The notes beneath the pieces were generated by a model. The model did not search any database, was not told the DNA's origin, and saw only the letters and a list, made by a program, of their open reading frames with translations. A program made the translations under genes and the position numbers. A stretch of 64,000 bases of DNA from Liolophura sinensis. Taxonomy: Eukaryota > Mollusca > Polyplacophora > Chitonida > Chitonidae. Positions within the stretch are counted from its first letter, which is position 1. Every line of letters starts with the position of its first letter. Positions 47,981 through 60,582 of this stretch are shown piece by piece. The stretch lies in assembly GCF_032854445.1 (NCBI RefSeq), contig NW_027018076.1, positions 1-64,000 on the forward strand, written 5' to 3'.

Positions 47981-49623
47981 CACTGACCCACATCAATAAG
48001 GTGCCAAAAGATGCGGAATCGGGCCAGGCATCGGCAGCTGTTTAAAAAATTGCAAATTTCCCTGGTTTCCATGGAGTGAGAGTTGTTGCTGGGCACGTGA
48101 TTTTGTCATCAATGATCATTCAATTGTCGCTACAGCCAAAAGTATTAGTCGGAGAGCAACGCGGTTTGCACCAATCGATTTCTCGTCAAAAAATACGTCG
48201 GATTAGCTCCTTACCAGCAGCACTGGAACAGTTTTTCCATTTTTCCCTAGTCTTTTTGTTAATTGAAATCGGCTACACTGTACTATGTACCATCGCGACT
48301 GGTCATTACTATATTCAACTTTTGACTATAAGTTATGTGCCCTTTGGTAGCCCAGAAGACGTCAAATCTTTGGGCTAAGCCCATTTAACTCACCCAGCAA
48401 TTGTCTTACTTCTAAGTCCAAGACAATCTCAATGTCTTTATCTACGTGTAGAAAAACCACACCATTTGTACATAAAAAACACAAAGTACTAGATACAGTC
48501 TGCTGTAAAAAGTACAATTGAACACTGACCCACATTAATAAGGTGCCAAAAGATGCGGAATTGGGCCAGGCATCGGCAGCTGTTTAAAAAATTGCAAATT
48601 TCCCTGGTTTCCATGGAGTAAGAGCCGTTTCTAGGCACGTGATGTTGTCATCAATGATCATTCAATTGTCGCTACAGCCAAAAGTATTGGTCGGAGAGCA
48701 ACGCGGTTTGCACCATTCGATTTCTCGTCACAAAATACGTCGGATTAGCCTCTTACCAGGAGCACTGGAACAGTTTTTCCACTTTTGCATTTTTCCCTGG
48801 GCTTTTTGTTAATTGAAATCGGCTACACTGTACTATCTACCATCGCGACTGGTCATTACTATATTCAACTTTTGACTATAAGTTATGTGCCCTTTGGTAC
48901 CCCAGAAGACGTCAAATCTTTGGGCTAAGCCCATTTAACTCACCCAGCAATTGTCTTACTTCTAAGTCCAAGATAATCTCAATGTCTTTATCTACGTGTA
49001 GAAAAACCACACCATTTGTACATAAAAAACAAAAATTAATAGATACAGTCTGCTGTTAAAAGTACAATTGAACACTGACCCACATCAATAAGGTGCCAAA
49101 AGATGCGGAATTGGGCCAGGCATCGGCAGCTGTTTAAAAAATTGCAAATTTCCCTGGTTTCCATGGAGTAAGAGCCGTTTCTAGGCACGTGATGTTGTCA
49201 TCAATGATCATTCAATTGTCGCTACAGCCAAAAGTATTGGTCGGAGAGCAACGCGGTTTGCACCATTCGATTTCTGGTCACAAAATACGTCGGATTAGCT
49301 CCTTACCAGCAGCACTGGAACAGTTTTTCCACTTTTGCATTTTTGCCTGGTCTTTTTGTTAATTGAAATCGGCTACACTGTACTATGTACCATCGCGACT
49401 GGTCATTACTATATTCAACTTTTGACTATAAGTTATGTGCCCTTTGGTAGCCCAGAAGACGTCAAATCTTTGGGCTAAGCCCATTTAATTCACCCAGCAA
49501 TTGTCTTATTTCTAAGTCCAAGACAATCTCAATGTCTATATCTACGTGTTCAAAAAACCTCACCATTTGTACATAAAAAACACAAAGTACTAGATACAGT
49601 CTGCTGTAAAAAGTACAATTGAA
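47981..49623 (+). repeat. Short-monomer family: 3-mer unit (1643 bp)
   Basis: Order A (47981), B2 (48523), C (49073). It equals the 4-mer unit with B1 removed, as a one-monomer unequal exchange would produce. Monomer 49073 has TTTCTGGTCAC and CTTATTTCTAAGTCC, both repeated in the C monomer at 52359. Confidence 0.85.
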
Positions 49624-52600
49624 CACTGACCCACATCAATAAGGTGCCAAAAGATGCGGAATCGGGCCAGGCATCGGCAGCTGTTTAAAAAATTGCAAAT
49701 TTCCCTGGTTTCCATGGAGTGAGAGTTGTTGCTGGGCACGTGATTTTGTCATCAATGATCATTCAATTGTCGCTACAGCCAAAAGTATTAGTCGGAGAGC
49801 AACGCGGTTTGCACCAATCGATTTCGCGTCAAAAAATACGTCGGATTAGCTCCTTACCAGCAGTACTGGAACAGTTTTTCCATTTTTCCCTAGTCTTTTT
49901 GTTAATTGAAATCGGCTACACTGTAGTATCTACCATCGCGACTGGTCATTACTATATTCAACTTTTGACTATAAGTTATGAGCCCTTTGGTAGCCCAGAA
50001 GACGTCAAATCTTTGGGCTCAGCCCATTTAACTCACCCAGCAATTGTCTTATTTCTAGGTCGAAGACAATCTCAATGTCTATATCTACGTGTTTAAAAAA
50101 CCTCACCATTTGTACATAAAAAACACAAAGTACTAGATACAGTCTGCTGTAAAAAGTACAATTGAACACTGACCCATATTAATAAGGTGCCAAAAGATGC
50201 GGAATTGGGCCAGGCATCGGCAGCTGTTTAAAAAATTGCAAATTTCCCTGGTTTCCATGGAGTAAGAGCCGTTTCTAGGCACGTGATGTTGTCATCAATG
50301 ATCATTCAATTGTCGCTACAGCCAAAAGTATTGGTCGGAGAGCAACGCGGTTTACACCATTCGATTTCTCGTCACAAAATACGTCGGATTAGCCTCTTAC
50401 CAGGAGCACTGGAACAGTTTTTCCACTTTTGCATTTTTGCCTGGTCTTTTTGTTAATTGAAATCGGCTACACTGTACTATCTACCATCGCGACTGGTCAT
50501 TACTATATTCAACTTTTGACTATAAGTTATGTGCCCTTTGGTACCCCAGAAGACGTCAAATCTTTGGGCTAAGCCCATTTAACTCACCCAGCAATTGTCT
50601 TACTTCTAAGTCCAAGACAATCTCAATGTCTTTATCTACGTGTAGAAAAACCACACCATTTGTACATAAAAAACAAAAATTAATAGATACAGTCTGCTGT
50701 TAAAAGTACAATTGAACACTGACCCACATCAATAAGGTGCCAAAAGATGCGGTATTGGGCCAGGCATCGGCAGCTGTTTAAAAAATTGCAAATTTCCCTG
50801 GTTTCCATGGAGTAAGAGCCGTTTCTAGGCACGTGATGTTGTCATCAATGATCATTCAATTGTCGCTACAGCCAAAAGTATTAGTCGGAGAGCAACGCGG
50901 TTTGCACCAATCGATTTCTCGTCAAAAAATACGTCGGATTAGCTCCTTACCAGCAGCACTGGAACAGTTTTTCCATTTTTCCCTAGTCTTTTTGTTAATT
51001 GAAATCGGCTACACTGTACTATCTACCATCGCGACTGGTCATTACTATATTCAACTTTTGACTATAAGTTATGAGCCCTTTGGTAGCCCAGAAGACGTCA
51101 AATCTTTGGGCTAAGCCCATTTAACTCACCCAGCAATTGTCTTACTTCTAAGTCCAAGACAATCTCAATGTCTTTATCTACGTGTAGAAAAACCACACCA
51201 TTTGTACATAAAAAACACAAAGTACTAGATACAGTCTGCTGTAAAAAGTACAATTGAACACTGACCCACATTAATAAGGTGCCAAAAGATGCGGAATTGG
51301 GCCAGGCATCGGCAGCTGTTTAAAAAATTGCAAATTTCCCTGGTTTCCATGGAGTAAGAGCCGTTTCTAGGCACGTGATGTTGTCATCAATGATCATTCA
51401 ATTGTCGCTACAGCCAAAAGTATGGTCGGAGAGCAACGCGGTTTGCACCATTCGATTTCTCTTCACAAAATACGTCGGATTAGCCTCTTACCAGGAGCAC
51501 TGGAACAGTTTTTCCACTTTTGCATTTTTCCCTGGGCTTTTTGTTAATTCAAATCGGCTACACTGTACTATCTACCATCGCGACTGGTCATTACTATATT
51601 CAACTTTTGACTATAAGTTATGTGCCCTTTGGTAGCCCAGAAGACGTCAAATCTTTGGGCTAAGCCCATTTAACTCACCCAGCAATTGTCTTACTTCTAA
51701 GTCCAAGACAATCTCAATGTCTTTATCTACGTGTAGAAAAACCACACCATTTGTACATAAAAAACACAAAGTACTAGATACAGTCTGCTGTAAAAAGTAC
51801 AATTGAACACTGACCCACATTAATAAGGTGCCAAAAGATGCGGAATTGGGCCAGGCATCGGCAGCTGTTTAAAAAATTGCAAATTTCCCTGGTTTCCATG
51901 GAGTAAGAGCCGTTTCTAGGCACGTGATGTTGTCATCAATGATCATTCAATTGTCGCTACAGCCAAAAGTATTGGTCGGAGAGCAACGCGGTTTGCACCA
52001 TTCGATTTCTCGTCACAAAATACGTCGGATTAGCCTCTTACCAGGAGCACTGGAACAGTTTTTCCACTTTTGCATTTTTCCCTGGGCTTTTTGTTAATTG
52101 AAATCGGCTACACTGTACTATCTACCATCGCGACTGGTCATTACTATATTCAACTTTTGACTATAAGTTATGTGCCCTTTGGTACCCCCAGAAGACGTCA
52201 AATCTTTGGGCTAAGCCCATTTAACTCACCCAGCAATTGTCTTACTTCTAAGTCCAAGACAATCTCAATGTCTTTATCTACGTGTAGAAAAACCACACCA
52301 TTTGTACATAAAAAACAAAAATTAATAGATACAGTCTGCTGTAAAAAGTACAATTGAACACTGACCCACATCAATAAGGTGCCAAAAGATGCGGAATTGG
52401 GCCAGGCATCGGCAGCTGTTTAAAAAATTGCAAATTTCCCTGGTTTCCATGGAGTAAGAGCCGTTTCTAGGCACGTGATGTTGTCATCAATGATCATTCA
52501 ATTGTCGCTACAGCCAAAAGTATTGGTCGGAGAGCAACGCGGTTTGCACCATTCGATTTCTGGTCACAAAATACGTCGGATTAGCTCCTTACCAGCAGCA

Positions 52601-52909
52601 CTGGAACAGTTTTTCCACTTTTGCATTTTTGCCTGGTCTTTTTGTTAATTGAAATCGGCTACACTGTACTATGTACCATCGCGACTGGTCATTACTATAT
52701 TCAACTTTTGACTATAAGTTATGTGCCCTTTGGTAGCCCAGAAGACGTCAAATCTTTGGGCTAAGCCCATTTAATTCACCCAGCAATTGTCTTATTTCTA
52801 AGTCCAAGACAATCTCAATGTCTATATCTACGTGTTCAAAAAACCTCACCATTTGTACATAAAAAACACAAAGTACTAGATACAGTCTGCTGTAAAAAGT
52901 ACAATTGAA
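49624..52909 (+). repeat. Short-monomer family: 6-mer unit, copy 1 (3286 bp)
   Basis: Monomers start at 49624 (A with a C-like 3' end), 50167 (B1-like, CATATTAATAAGG, GGTTTACACC), 50717 (A', chimeric short), 51259 (B2-like with TTCAAATCGG), 51808 (B2) and 52359 (C). The whole series repeats at 52910 with an offset of exactly 3286 bp, which is six monomers minus the two 8-bp-class deletions. The two copies differ at only scattered sites by eye. Confidence 0.87.
49719..50096 (+). other. Open frame of 125 codons in a short monomer, probably not a gene
   Basis: A GTG-initiated frame stays open for 125 codons because the 8-bp deletion joins two frames that normal monomers keep apart, and because the usual TAA in GGGCTAAGCC is changed to TCA. 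The conceptual product has a basic stretch near residues 37-50 (GLHQSISRQKIRR-type) and a hydrophobic segment around residues 60-95. I recognise no family. A near-identical frame is at 53005-53382. Against a gene: no promoter, start context or splice model is evident, the frame is closed in most monomers, and 550 is not divisible by three. Confidence 0.12.
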
Positions 52910-55900
52910 CACTGACCCACATCAATAAGGTGCCAAAAGATGCGGAATCGGGCCAGGCATCGGCAGCTGTTTAAAAAATTGCAAATTTCCCTGGTTTCCA
53001 TGGAGTGAGAGTTGTTGCTGGGCACGTGATTTTGTCATCAATGATCATTCAATTGTCGCTACAGCCAAAAGTATTAGTCGGAGAGCAACGCGGTTTGCAC
53101 CAATCGATTTCGCGTCAAAAAATACGTCGGATTAGCTCCTTACCAGCAGTACTGGAACAGTTTTTCCATTTTTCCCTAGTCTTTTTGTTAATTGAAATCG
53201 GCTACACTGTAGTATCTACCATCGCGACTGGTCATTACTATATTCAACTTTTGACTATAAGTTATGAGCCCTTTGGTAGCCCAGAAGACGTCAAATCTTT
53301 GGGCTCAGCCCATTTAACTCACCCAGCAATTGTCTTATTTCTAGGTCGAAGACAATCTCAAAGTCTATATCTACGTGTTTAAAAAACCTCACCATTTGTA
53401 CATAAAAAACACAAAGTACTAGATACAGTCTGCTGTAAAAAGTACAATTGAACACTGACCCATATTAATAAGGTGCCAAAAGATGCGGAATTGGGCCAGG
53501 CATCGGCAGCTGTTTAAAAAATTGCAAATTTCCCTGGTTTCCATGGAGTAAGAGCCGTTTCTAGGCACGTGATGTTGTCATCAATGATCATTCAATTGTC
53601 GCTACAGCCAAAAGTATTGGTCGGAGAGCAACGCGGTTTACACCATTCGATTTCTCGTCACAAAATACGTCGGATTAGCCTCTTACCAGGAGCACTGGAA
53701 CAGTTTTTCCACTTTTGCATTTTTGCCTGGTCTTTTTGTTAATTGAAATCGGCTACACTGTACTATCTACCATCGCGACTGGTCATTACTATATTCAACT
53801 TTTGACTATAAGTTATGTGCCCTTTGGTACCCCAGAAGACGTCAAATCTTTGGGCTAAGCCCATTTAACTCACCCAGCAATTGTCTTACTTCTAAGTCCA
53901 AGACAATCTCAATGTCTTTATCTACGTGTAGAAAAACCACACCATTTGTACATAAAAAACAAAAATTAATAGATACAGTCTGCTGTTAAAAGTACAATTG
54001 AACACTGACCCACATCAATAAGGTGCCAAAAGATGCGGAATTGGGCCAGGCATCGGCAGCTGTTTAAAAAATTGCAAATTTCCCTGGTTTCCATGGAGTA
54101 AGAGCCGTTTCTAGGCACGTGATGTTGTCATCAATGATCATTCAATTGTCGCTACAGCCAAAAGTATTAGTCGGAGAGCAACGCGGTTTGCACCAATCGA
54201 TTTCTCGTCAAAAAATACGTCGGATTAGCTCCTTACCAGCAGCACTGGAACAGTTTTTCCATTTTTCCCTAGTCTTTTTGTTAATTGAAATCGGCTACAC
54301 TGTACTATCTACCATCGCGACTGGTCATTACTATATTCAACTTTTGACTATAAGTTATGAGCCCTTTGGTAGCCCAGAAGACGTCAAATCTTTGGGCTAA
54401 GCCCATTTAACTCACCCAGCAATTGTCTTACTTCTAAGTCCAAGACAATCTCAATGTCTTTATCTACCTGTAGAAAAACCACACCATTTGTACATAAAAA
54501 ACACAAAGTACTAGATACAGTCTGCTGTAAAAAGTACAATTGAACACTGACCCACATTAATAAGGTGCCAAAAGATGCGGAATTGGGCCAGGCATCGGCA
54601 GCTGTTTAAAAAATTGCAAATTTCCCTGGTTTCCATGGAGTAAGAGCCGTTTCTAGGCACGTGATGTTGTCATCAATGATCATTCAATTGTCGCTACAGC
54701 CAAAAGTATTGGTCGGAGAGCAACGCGGTTTGCACCATTCGATTTCTCGTCACAAAATACGTCGGATTAGCCTCTTACCAGGAGCACTGGAACAGTTTTT
54801 CCACTTTTGCATTTTTGCCTGGTCTTTTTGTTAATTGAAGTCGGCTACACTGTACTATCTACCATCGCGACTGGTCATTACTATATTCAACTTTTGACTA
54901 TAAGTTATGTGCCCTTTGGTACCCCAGAAGACGTCAAATCTTTGGGCTAAGCCCATTTAACTCACCCAGCAATTGTCTTACTTCTAAGTCCAAGACAATC
55001 TCAATGTCTTTATCTACGTGTAGAAAAACCACACCATTTGTACATAAAAAACAAAAATTAATAGATACAGTCTGCTGTTAAAAGTACAATTGAACACTGA
55101 CCCACATCAATAAGGTGCCAAAAGATGCGGAATTGGGCCAGGCATCGGCAGCTGTTTAAAAAATTGCAAATTTCCCTGGTTTCCATGGAGTAAGAGCCGT
55201 TTCTAGGCACGTGATGTTGTCATCAATGATCATTCAATTGTCGCTACAGCCAAAAGTATTGGTCGGAGAGCAACGCGGTTTGCACCATTCGATTTCTCGT
55301 CACAAAATACGTCGGATTAGCCTCTTACCAGGAGCACTGGAACAGTTTTTCCACTTTTGCATTTTTCCCTGGGCTTTTTGTTAATTGAAATCGGCTACAC
55401 TGTACTATCTACCATCGCGACTGGTCATTACTATATTCAACTTTTGACTATAAGTTATGTGCCCTTTGGTACCCCAGAAGACATCAAATCTTTGGGCTAA
55501 GCCCATTTAACTCACCCAGCAATTGTCTTACTTCTAAGTCCAAGACAATCTCAATGTCTTTATCTACGTGTAGAAAAACCACACCATTTGTACATAAAAA
55601 ACAAAAATTAATAGATACAGTCTGCTGTTAAAAGTACAATTGAACACTGACCCACATCAATAAGGTGCCAAAAGATGCGGAATTGGGCCAGGCATCGGCA
55701 GCTGTTTAAAAAATTGCAAATTTCCCTGGTTTCCATGGAGTAAGAGCCGTTTCTAGGCACGTGATGTTGTCATCAATGATCATTCAATTGTCGCTACAGC
55801 CAAAAGTATTGGTCGGAGAGCAACGCGGTTTGCACCATTCGATTTCTCGTCACAAAATACGTCGGATTAGCTCCTTACCAGCAGCACTGGAACAGTTTTT

Positions 55901-56195
55901 CCACTTTTGCATTTTTGCCTGGTCTTTTTGTTAATTGAAATCGGCTACACTGTACTATGTACCATCGCGACTGGTCATTACTATATTCAACTTTTGACTA
56001 TAAGTTATGTGCCCTTTGGTAGCCCAGAAGACGTCAAATCTTTGGGCTAAGCCCATTTAATTCACCCAGCAATTGTCTTATTTCTAAGTCCAAGACAATC
56101 TCAATGTCTATATCTACGTGTTCAAAAAACCTCACCATTTGTACATAAAAAACACAAAGTACTAGATACAGTCTGCTGTAAAAAGTACAATTGAA
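52910..56195 (+). repeat. Short-monomer family: 6-mer unit, copy 2 (3286 bp)
   Basis: Monomers start at 52910, 53453, 54003, 54545, 55095 and 55645, in the same order as the previous unit. The fourth member differs most: 54545 has TTTTTGCCTGG, GAAGTCGG, TACCCCAG and CAAAAATTAATAG. In 52910 a T-to-A change gives CTCAAAGTC. The shared GTTTCGCGTC and CAGTACTGG in both A monomers support recent duplication. Confidence 0.87.
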
Positions 56196-59100
56196 CACTG
56201 ACCCACATCAAAACGTGCCAAAAGATGCGGAATCGGGCCAGGCATCGGCAGCTGTTTAAAAAATTGCAAATTTCCCTGGTTTCCATGGAGTGAGAGTTGT
56301 TGCTGGGCACGTGATTTTGTCATCAATGATCATTCAATTGTCGCTACAGCCAAAAGTATTAGTCGGAGAGCAACGCGGTTTGCACCAATCGATTTCTCGT
56401 CAAAAAATACGTCGGATTAGCTCCTTACCAGCAGTACTGGAACAGTTTTTCCATTTTTCCCTAGTCTTTTTGTTAATTGAAATCGGCTACACTGTAGTAT
56501 CTACCATCGCGACTGGTCATTACTATATTCAACTTTTGACTATAAGTTATGAGCCCTTTGATAGCCCAGAAGACGTCAAATCTTTGGGCTCAGCCCATTT
56601 AAACTCACCCAGCAATTGTCTTACTTCTAAGTCCAAGACAATCTCAATGTCTTTATCTACGTGTAGAAAAACCACACCATTTGTACATAAAAAACACAAA
56701 GTACTAGATACAGTCTGCTGTAAAAAGTACAATTGAACACTGACCCACATTAATAAGGTGCCAAAAGATGCGGAATTGGGCCAGGCATCGGCAGCTGTTT
56801 AAAAAATTGCAAATTTCCCTGGTTTCCATGGAGTAAGAGCCGTTTCTAGGCACGTGATGTTGTCATCAATGATCATTCAATTGTCGCTACAGCCAAAAGT
56901 ATTGGTCGGAGAGCAACGCGGTTTACACCATTCGATTTCTCGTCACAAAATACGTCGGATTAGCCTCTTACCAGGAGCACTGGAACAGGTTTTTCCACTT
57001 TTGCATTTTTGCCTGGTCTTTTTGTTAATTGAAATCGGCTACACTGTACTATCTACCATCGCGACTGGTCATTACTATATTCAACTTTTGACTATAAGTT
57101 ATGTGCCCTTTGGTAGCCCAGAAGACGTCAAATCTTTGGGCTAAGCCCATTTATCTCACCCAGCAATTGTCTTACTTCTAAGTCCAAGACAATCTCAATG
57201 TCTTTATCTACGTGTAGAAAAACCACACCATTTGTACATAAAAAACACAAAGTACTAGATACAGTCTGCTGTAAAAAGTACAATTGAACACTGACCCACA
57301 TTAATAAGGTGCCAAAAGATGCGGAATTGGGCCAGGCATCGGCAGCTGTTTAAAAAATTGCAAATTTCCCTGGTTTCCATGGAGTAAGAGCCGTTTCTAG
57401 GCACGTGATGTTGTCATCAATGATCATTCAATTGTCGCTACAGCCAAAAGTATTGGTCGGAGAGCAACGCGGTTTGCACCATTCGATTTCTCGTCACAAA
57501 ATACGTCGGATTAGCCTCTTACCAGGAGCACTGGAACAGTTTTTCCACTTTTGCATTTTTCCCTGGGCTTTTTGTTAATTGAAATCGGTTACACTGTACT
57601 ATCTACCATCGCGACTGGTCATTACTATATTCAACTTTTGACTATAAGTTATGTGCCCTTTGGTACCCCAGAAGACGTCAAATCTTTGGCTAAGCCCATT
57701 TAACTCACCCAGCAATTGTCTTACTTCTAAGTCCAAGACAATCTCAATGTCTTTATCTACGTGTAGAAAAACCACACCATTTGTACATAAAAAACAAAAA
57801 TTAATAGATACAGTCTGCTGTTAAAAGTACAATTGAACACTGACCCACATCAATAAGGTGCCAAAAGATGCGGAATTGGGCCAGGCATCGGCAGCTGTTT
57901 AAAAAATTGCAAATTTCCCTGGTTTCCATGGAGTAAGAGCCGTTTCTAGGCACGTGATGTTGTCATCAATGATCATTCAATTGTCGCTACAGCCAAAAGT
58001 ATTAGTCGGAGAGCAACGCGGTTTGCACCAATCGATTTCTCGTCAAAAAATACGTCGGATTAGCTCCTTACCAGCAGCACTGGAACAGTTTTTCCATTTT
58101 TCCCTAGTCTTTTTGTTAATTGAAATCGGCTACACTGTACTATCTACCATCGCGACTGGTCATTACTATATTCAACTTTTGACTATAAGTTATGAGCCCT
58201 TTGGTAGCCCAGAAGACGTCAAATCTTTGGGCTAAGCCCATTTAACTCACCCAGCAATTGTCTTACTTCTAAGTCCAAGACAATCTCAATGTCTTTATCT
58301 ACGTGTAGAAAAACCACACCATTTGTACATAAAAAACACAAAGTACTAGATACAGTCTGCTGTAAAAAGTACAATTGAACACTGACCCACATTAATAAGG
58401 TGCCAAAAGATGCGGAATTGGGCCAGGCATCGGCAGCTGTTTAAAAAATTGCAAATTTCCCTGGTTTCCATGGAGTAAGAGCCGTTTCTAGGCACGTGAT
58501 GTTGTCATCAATGATCATTCAATTGTCGCTACAGCCAAAAGTATTGGTCGGAGAGCAACGCGGTTTGCACCATTCGATTTCTCGTCACAAAATACGTCGG
58601 ATTAGCCTCTTACCAGCAGCACTGGAACAGTTTTTCCACTTTTGCATTTTTCCCTGGGCTTTTTGTTAATTGAAATCGGCTACACTGTACTATCTACCAT
58701 CGCGACTGGTCATTACTATATTCAACTTTTGACTATAAGTTATGTGCCCTTTGGTACCCCCAGAAGACGTCAAATCTTTGGGCTAAGCCCATTTAACTCA
58801 CCCAGCAATTGTCTTACTTCTAAGTCCAAGACAATCTCAATGTCTTTATCTACGTGTAGAAAAACCACACCATTTGTACATAAAAAACAAAAATTAATAG
58901 ATACAGTCTGCTGTTAAAAGTACAATTGAACACTGACCCACATCAATAAGGTGCCAAAAGATGCGGAATTGGGCCAGGCATCGGCAGCTGTTTAAAAAAT
59001 TGCAAATTTCCCTGGTTTCCATGGAGTAAGAGCCGTTTCTAGGCACGTGATGTTGTCATCAATGATCATTCAATTGTCGCTACAGCCAAAAGTATTGGTC

Positions 59101-59481
59101 GGAGAGCAACGCGGTTTGCACCATTCGATTTCTCGTCACAAAATACGTCGGATTAGCCTCTTACCAGCAGCACTGGAACAGTTTTTCCACTTTTGCATTT
59201 TTGCCTGGTCTTTTTGTTAATTGAAATCGGCTACAATGTACTATGTACCATCGCGACTAGTCATTACTATATTCAACTTTTGACTATAAGTTATGTGCCC
59301 TTTGGCACCCCAGAAGACGTCAAATCTTTGGGCTAAGCCCATTTAATTCACCCAGCAATTGTCTTATTTCTAGGTCGAAGACAATCTCAATGTCTATATC
59401 TACGTGTTTAAAAAACCTCACCATTTGTACATAAAAAACACAAAGTACTAGATACAGTCTGCTGTAAAAAGTACAATTGAA
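56196..59481 (+). repeat. Rearranged 6-mer-sized unit (3286 bp)
   Basis: Monomers start at 56196 (A, with ATCAAAACGTGCC), 56738 (B, TTATCTCACCC), 57289 (B2), 57838 (A'), 58380 (B2) and 58931 (D: GACTAGTC, GGCACCCCAG, AATTCACCC, GTGTTTAAAAAAC). The length again equals 3286 bp. However, the short monomers sit at positions 1 and 4 instead of 1 and 3, and C is replaced by D. Confidence 0.8.
56290..56736 (+). other. Longest open frame (148 codons), probably not a gene
   Basis: This is the same frame as at 49719 in the A monomer at 56196, extended because one extra A (TTTAAACTCACC) shifts it into another open frame after GGGCTCAGCCC. Its 3' half therefore reads a different frame from its 125-codon relatives. 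Such frame switching by a single inserted base argues for chance openness. It has the same hydrophobic centre and no recognisable domain. Confidence 0.1.
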
Positions 59482-60582
59482 CACTGACCCACATTAATAA
59501 GGTGCCAAAAGATGCGGAATTGGGCCAGGCATCGGCAGCTGTTTAAAAAATTGCAAATTTCCCTGGTTTCCATGGAGTAAGAGCCGTTTCTAGGCACGTG
59601 ATGTTGTCATCAATGATCATTCAATTGTCGCTACAGCCAAAAGTATTGGTCGGAGAGCAACGCGGTTTGCACCATTCGATTTCTCGTCACAAAATACGTC
59701 GGATTAGCCTCTTACCAGGAGCACTGGAACAGTTTTTCCACTTTTGCATTTTTCCCTGGGCTTTTTGTTAATTGAAATCGGCTACACTGTACTATCTACC
59801 ATCGCGACTGGTCATTACTATATTCAACTTTTGACTATAAGTTATGTGCCCTTTGGTACCCCAGAAGACGTCAAATCTTTGGGCTAAGCCCATTTAACTC
59901 ACCCAGCAATTGTCTTACTTCTAAGTCCAAGACAATCTCAATGTCTTTATCTACGTGTAGAAAAACCACACCATTTGTACATAAAAAACAAAAACTAATA
60001 GATACAGTCTGCTGTTAAAAGTACAATTGAACACTGACCCACATCAATAAGGTGCCAAAAGATGCGGAATTGGGCCAGGCATCGGCAGCTGTTTAAAAAA
60101 TTGCAAATTTCCCTGGTTTCCATGGAGTAAGAGCCGTTTCTAGGCACGTGATGTTGTCATCAATGATCATTCAATTGTCGCTACAGCCAAAAGTATTGGT
60201 CGGAGAGCAACGCGGTTTGCACCATTCGATTTCTCGTCACAAAATACGTCGGATTAGCCTCTTACCAGCAGCACTGGAACAGTTTTTCCACTTTTGAATT
60301 TTTGCCTGGTCTTTTTGTTAATTGAAATCGGCTACACTGTACTATGTACCATCGCGACTAGTCATTACTATATTCAACTTTTGACTATAAGTTATGTGCC
60401 CTTTGGCACCCCAGAAGACGTCAAATCTTTGGGCTAAGCCCATTTAATTCACCCAGCAATTGTCTTATTTCTAGGTCGAAGACAATCTCAATGTCTATAT
60501 CTACGTGTTTAAAAAACCTCACCATTTGTACATAAAAAACACAAAGTACTAGATACAGTCTGCTGTAAAAAGTACAATTGAA
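59482..60582 (+). repeat. B2-D dimer, repeat of 58380-59481
   Basis: Monomers 59482 (B2, CAAAAACTAATAG) and 60032 (D, GACTAGTC, GGCACCCCAG) repeat the pair 58380/58931 at an offset of about 1102 bp. D carries GTGTTTAAAAAACCTCACC in all three of its occurrences (58931, 60032, 62225). Confidence 0.8.
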
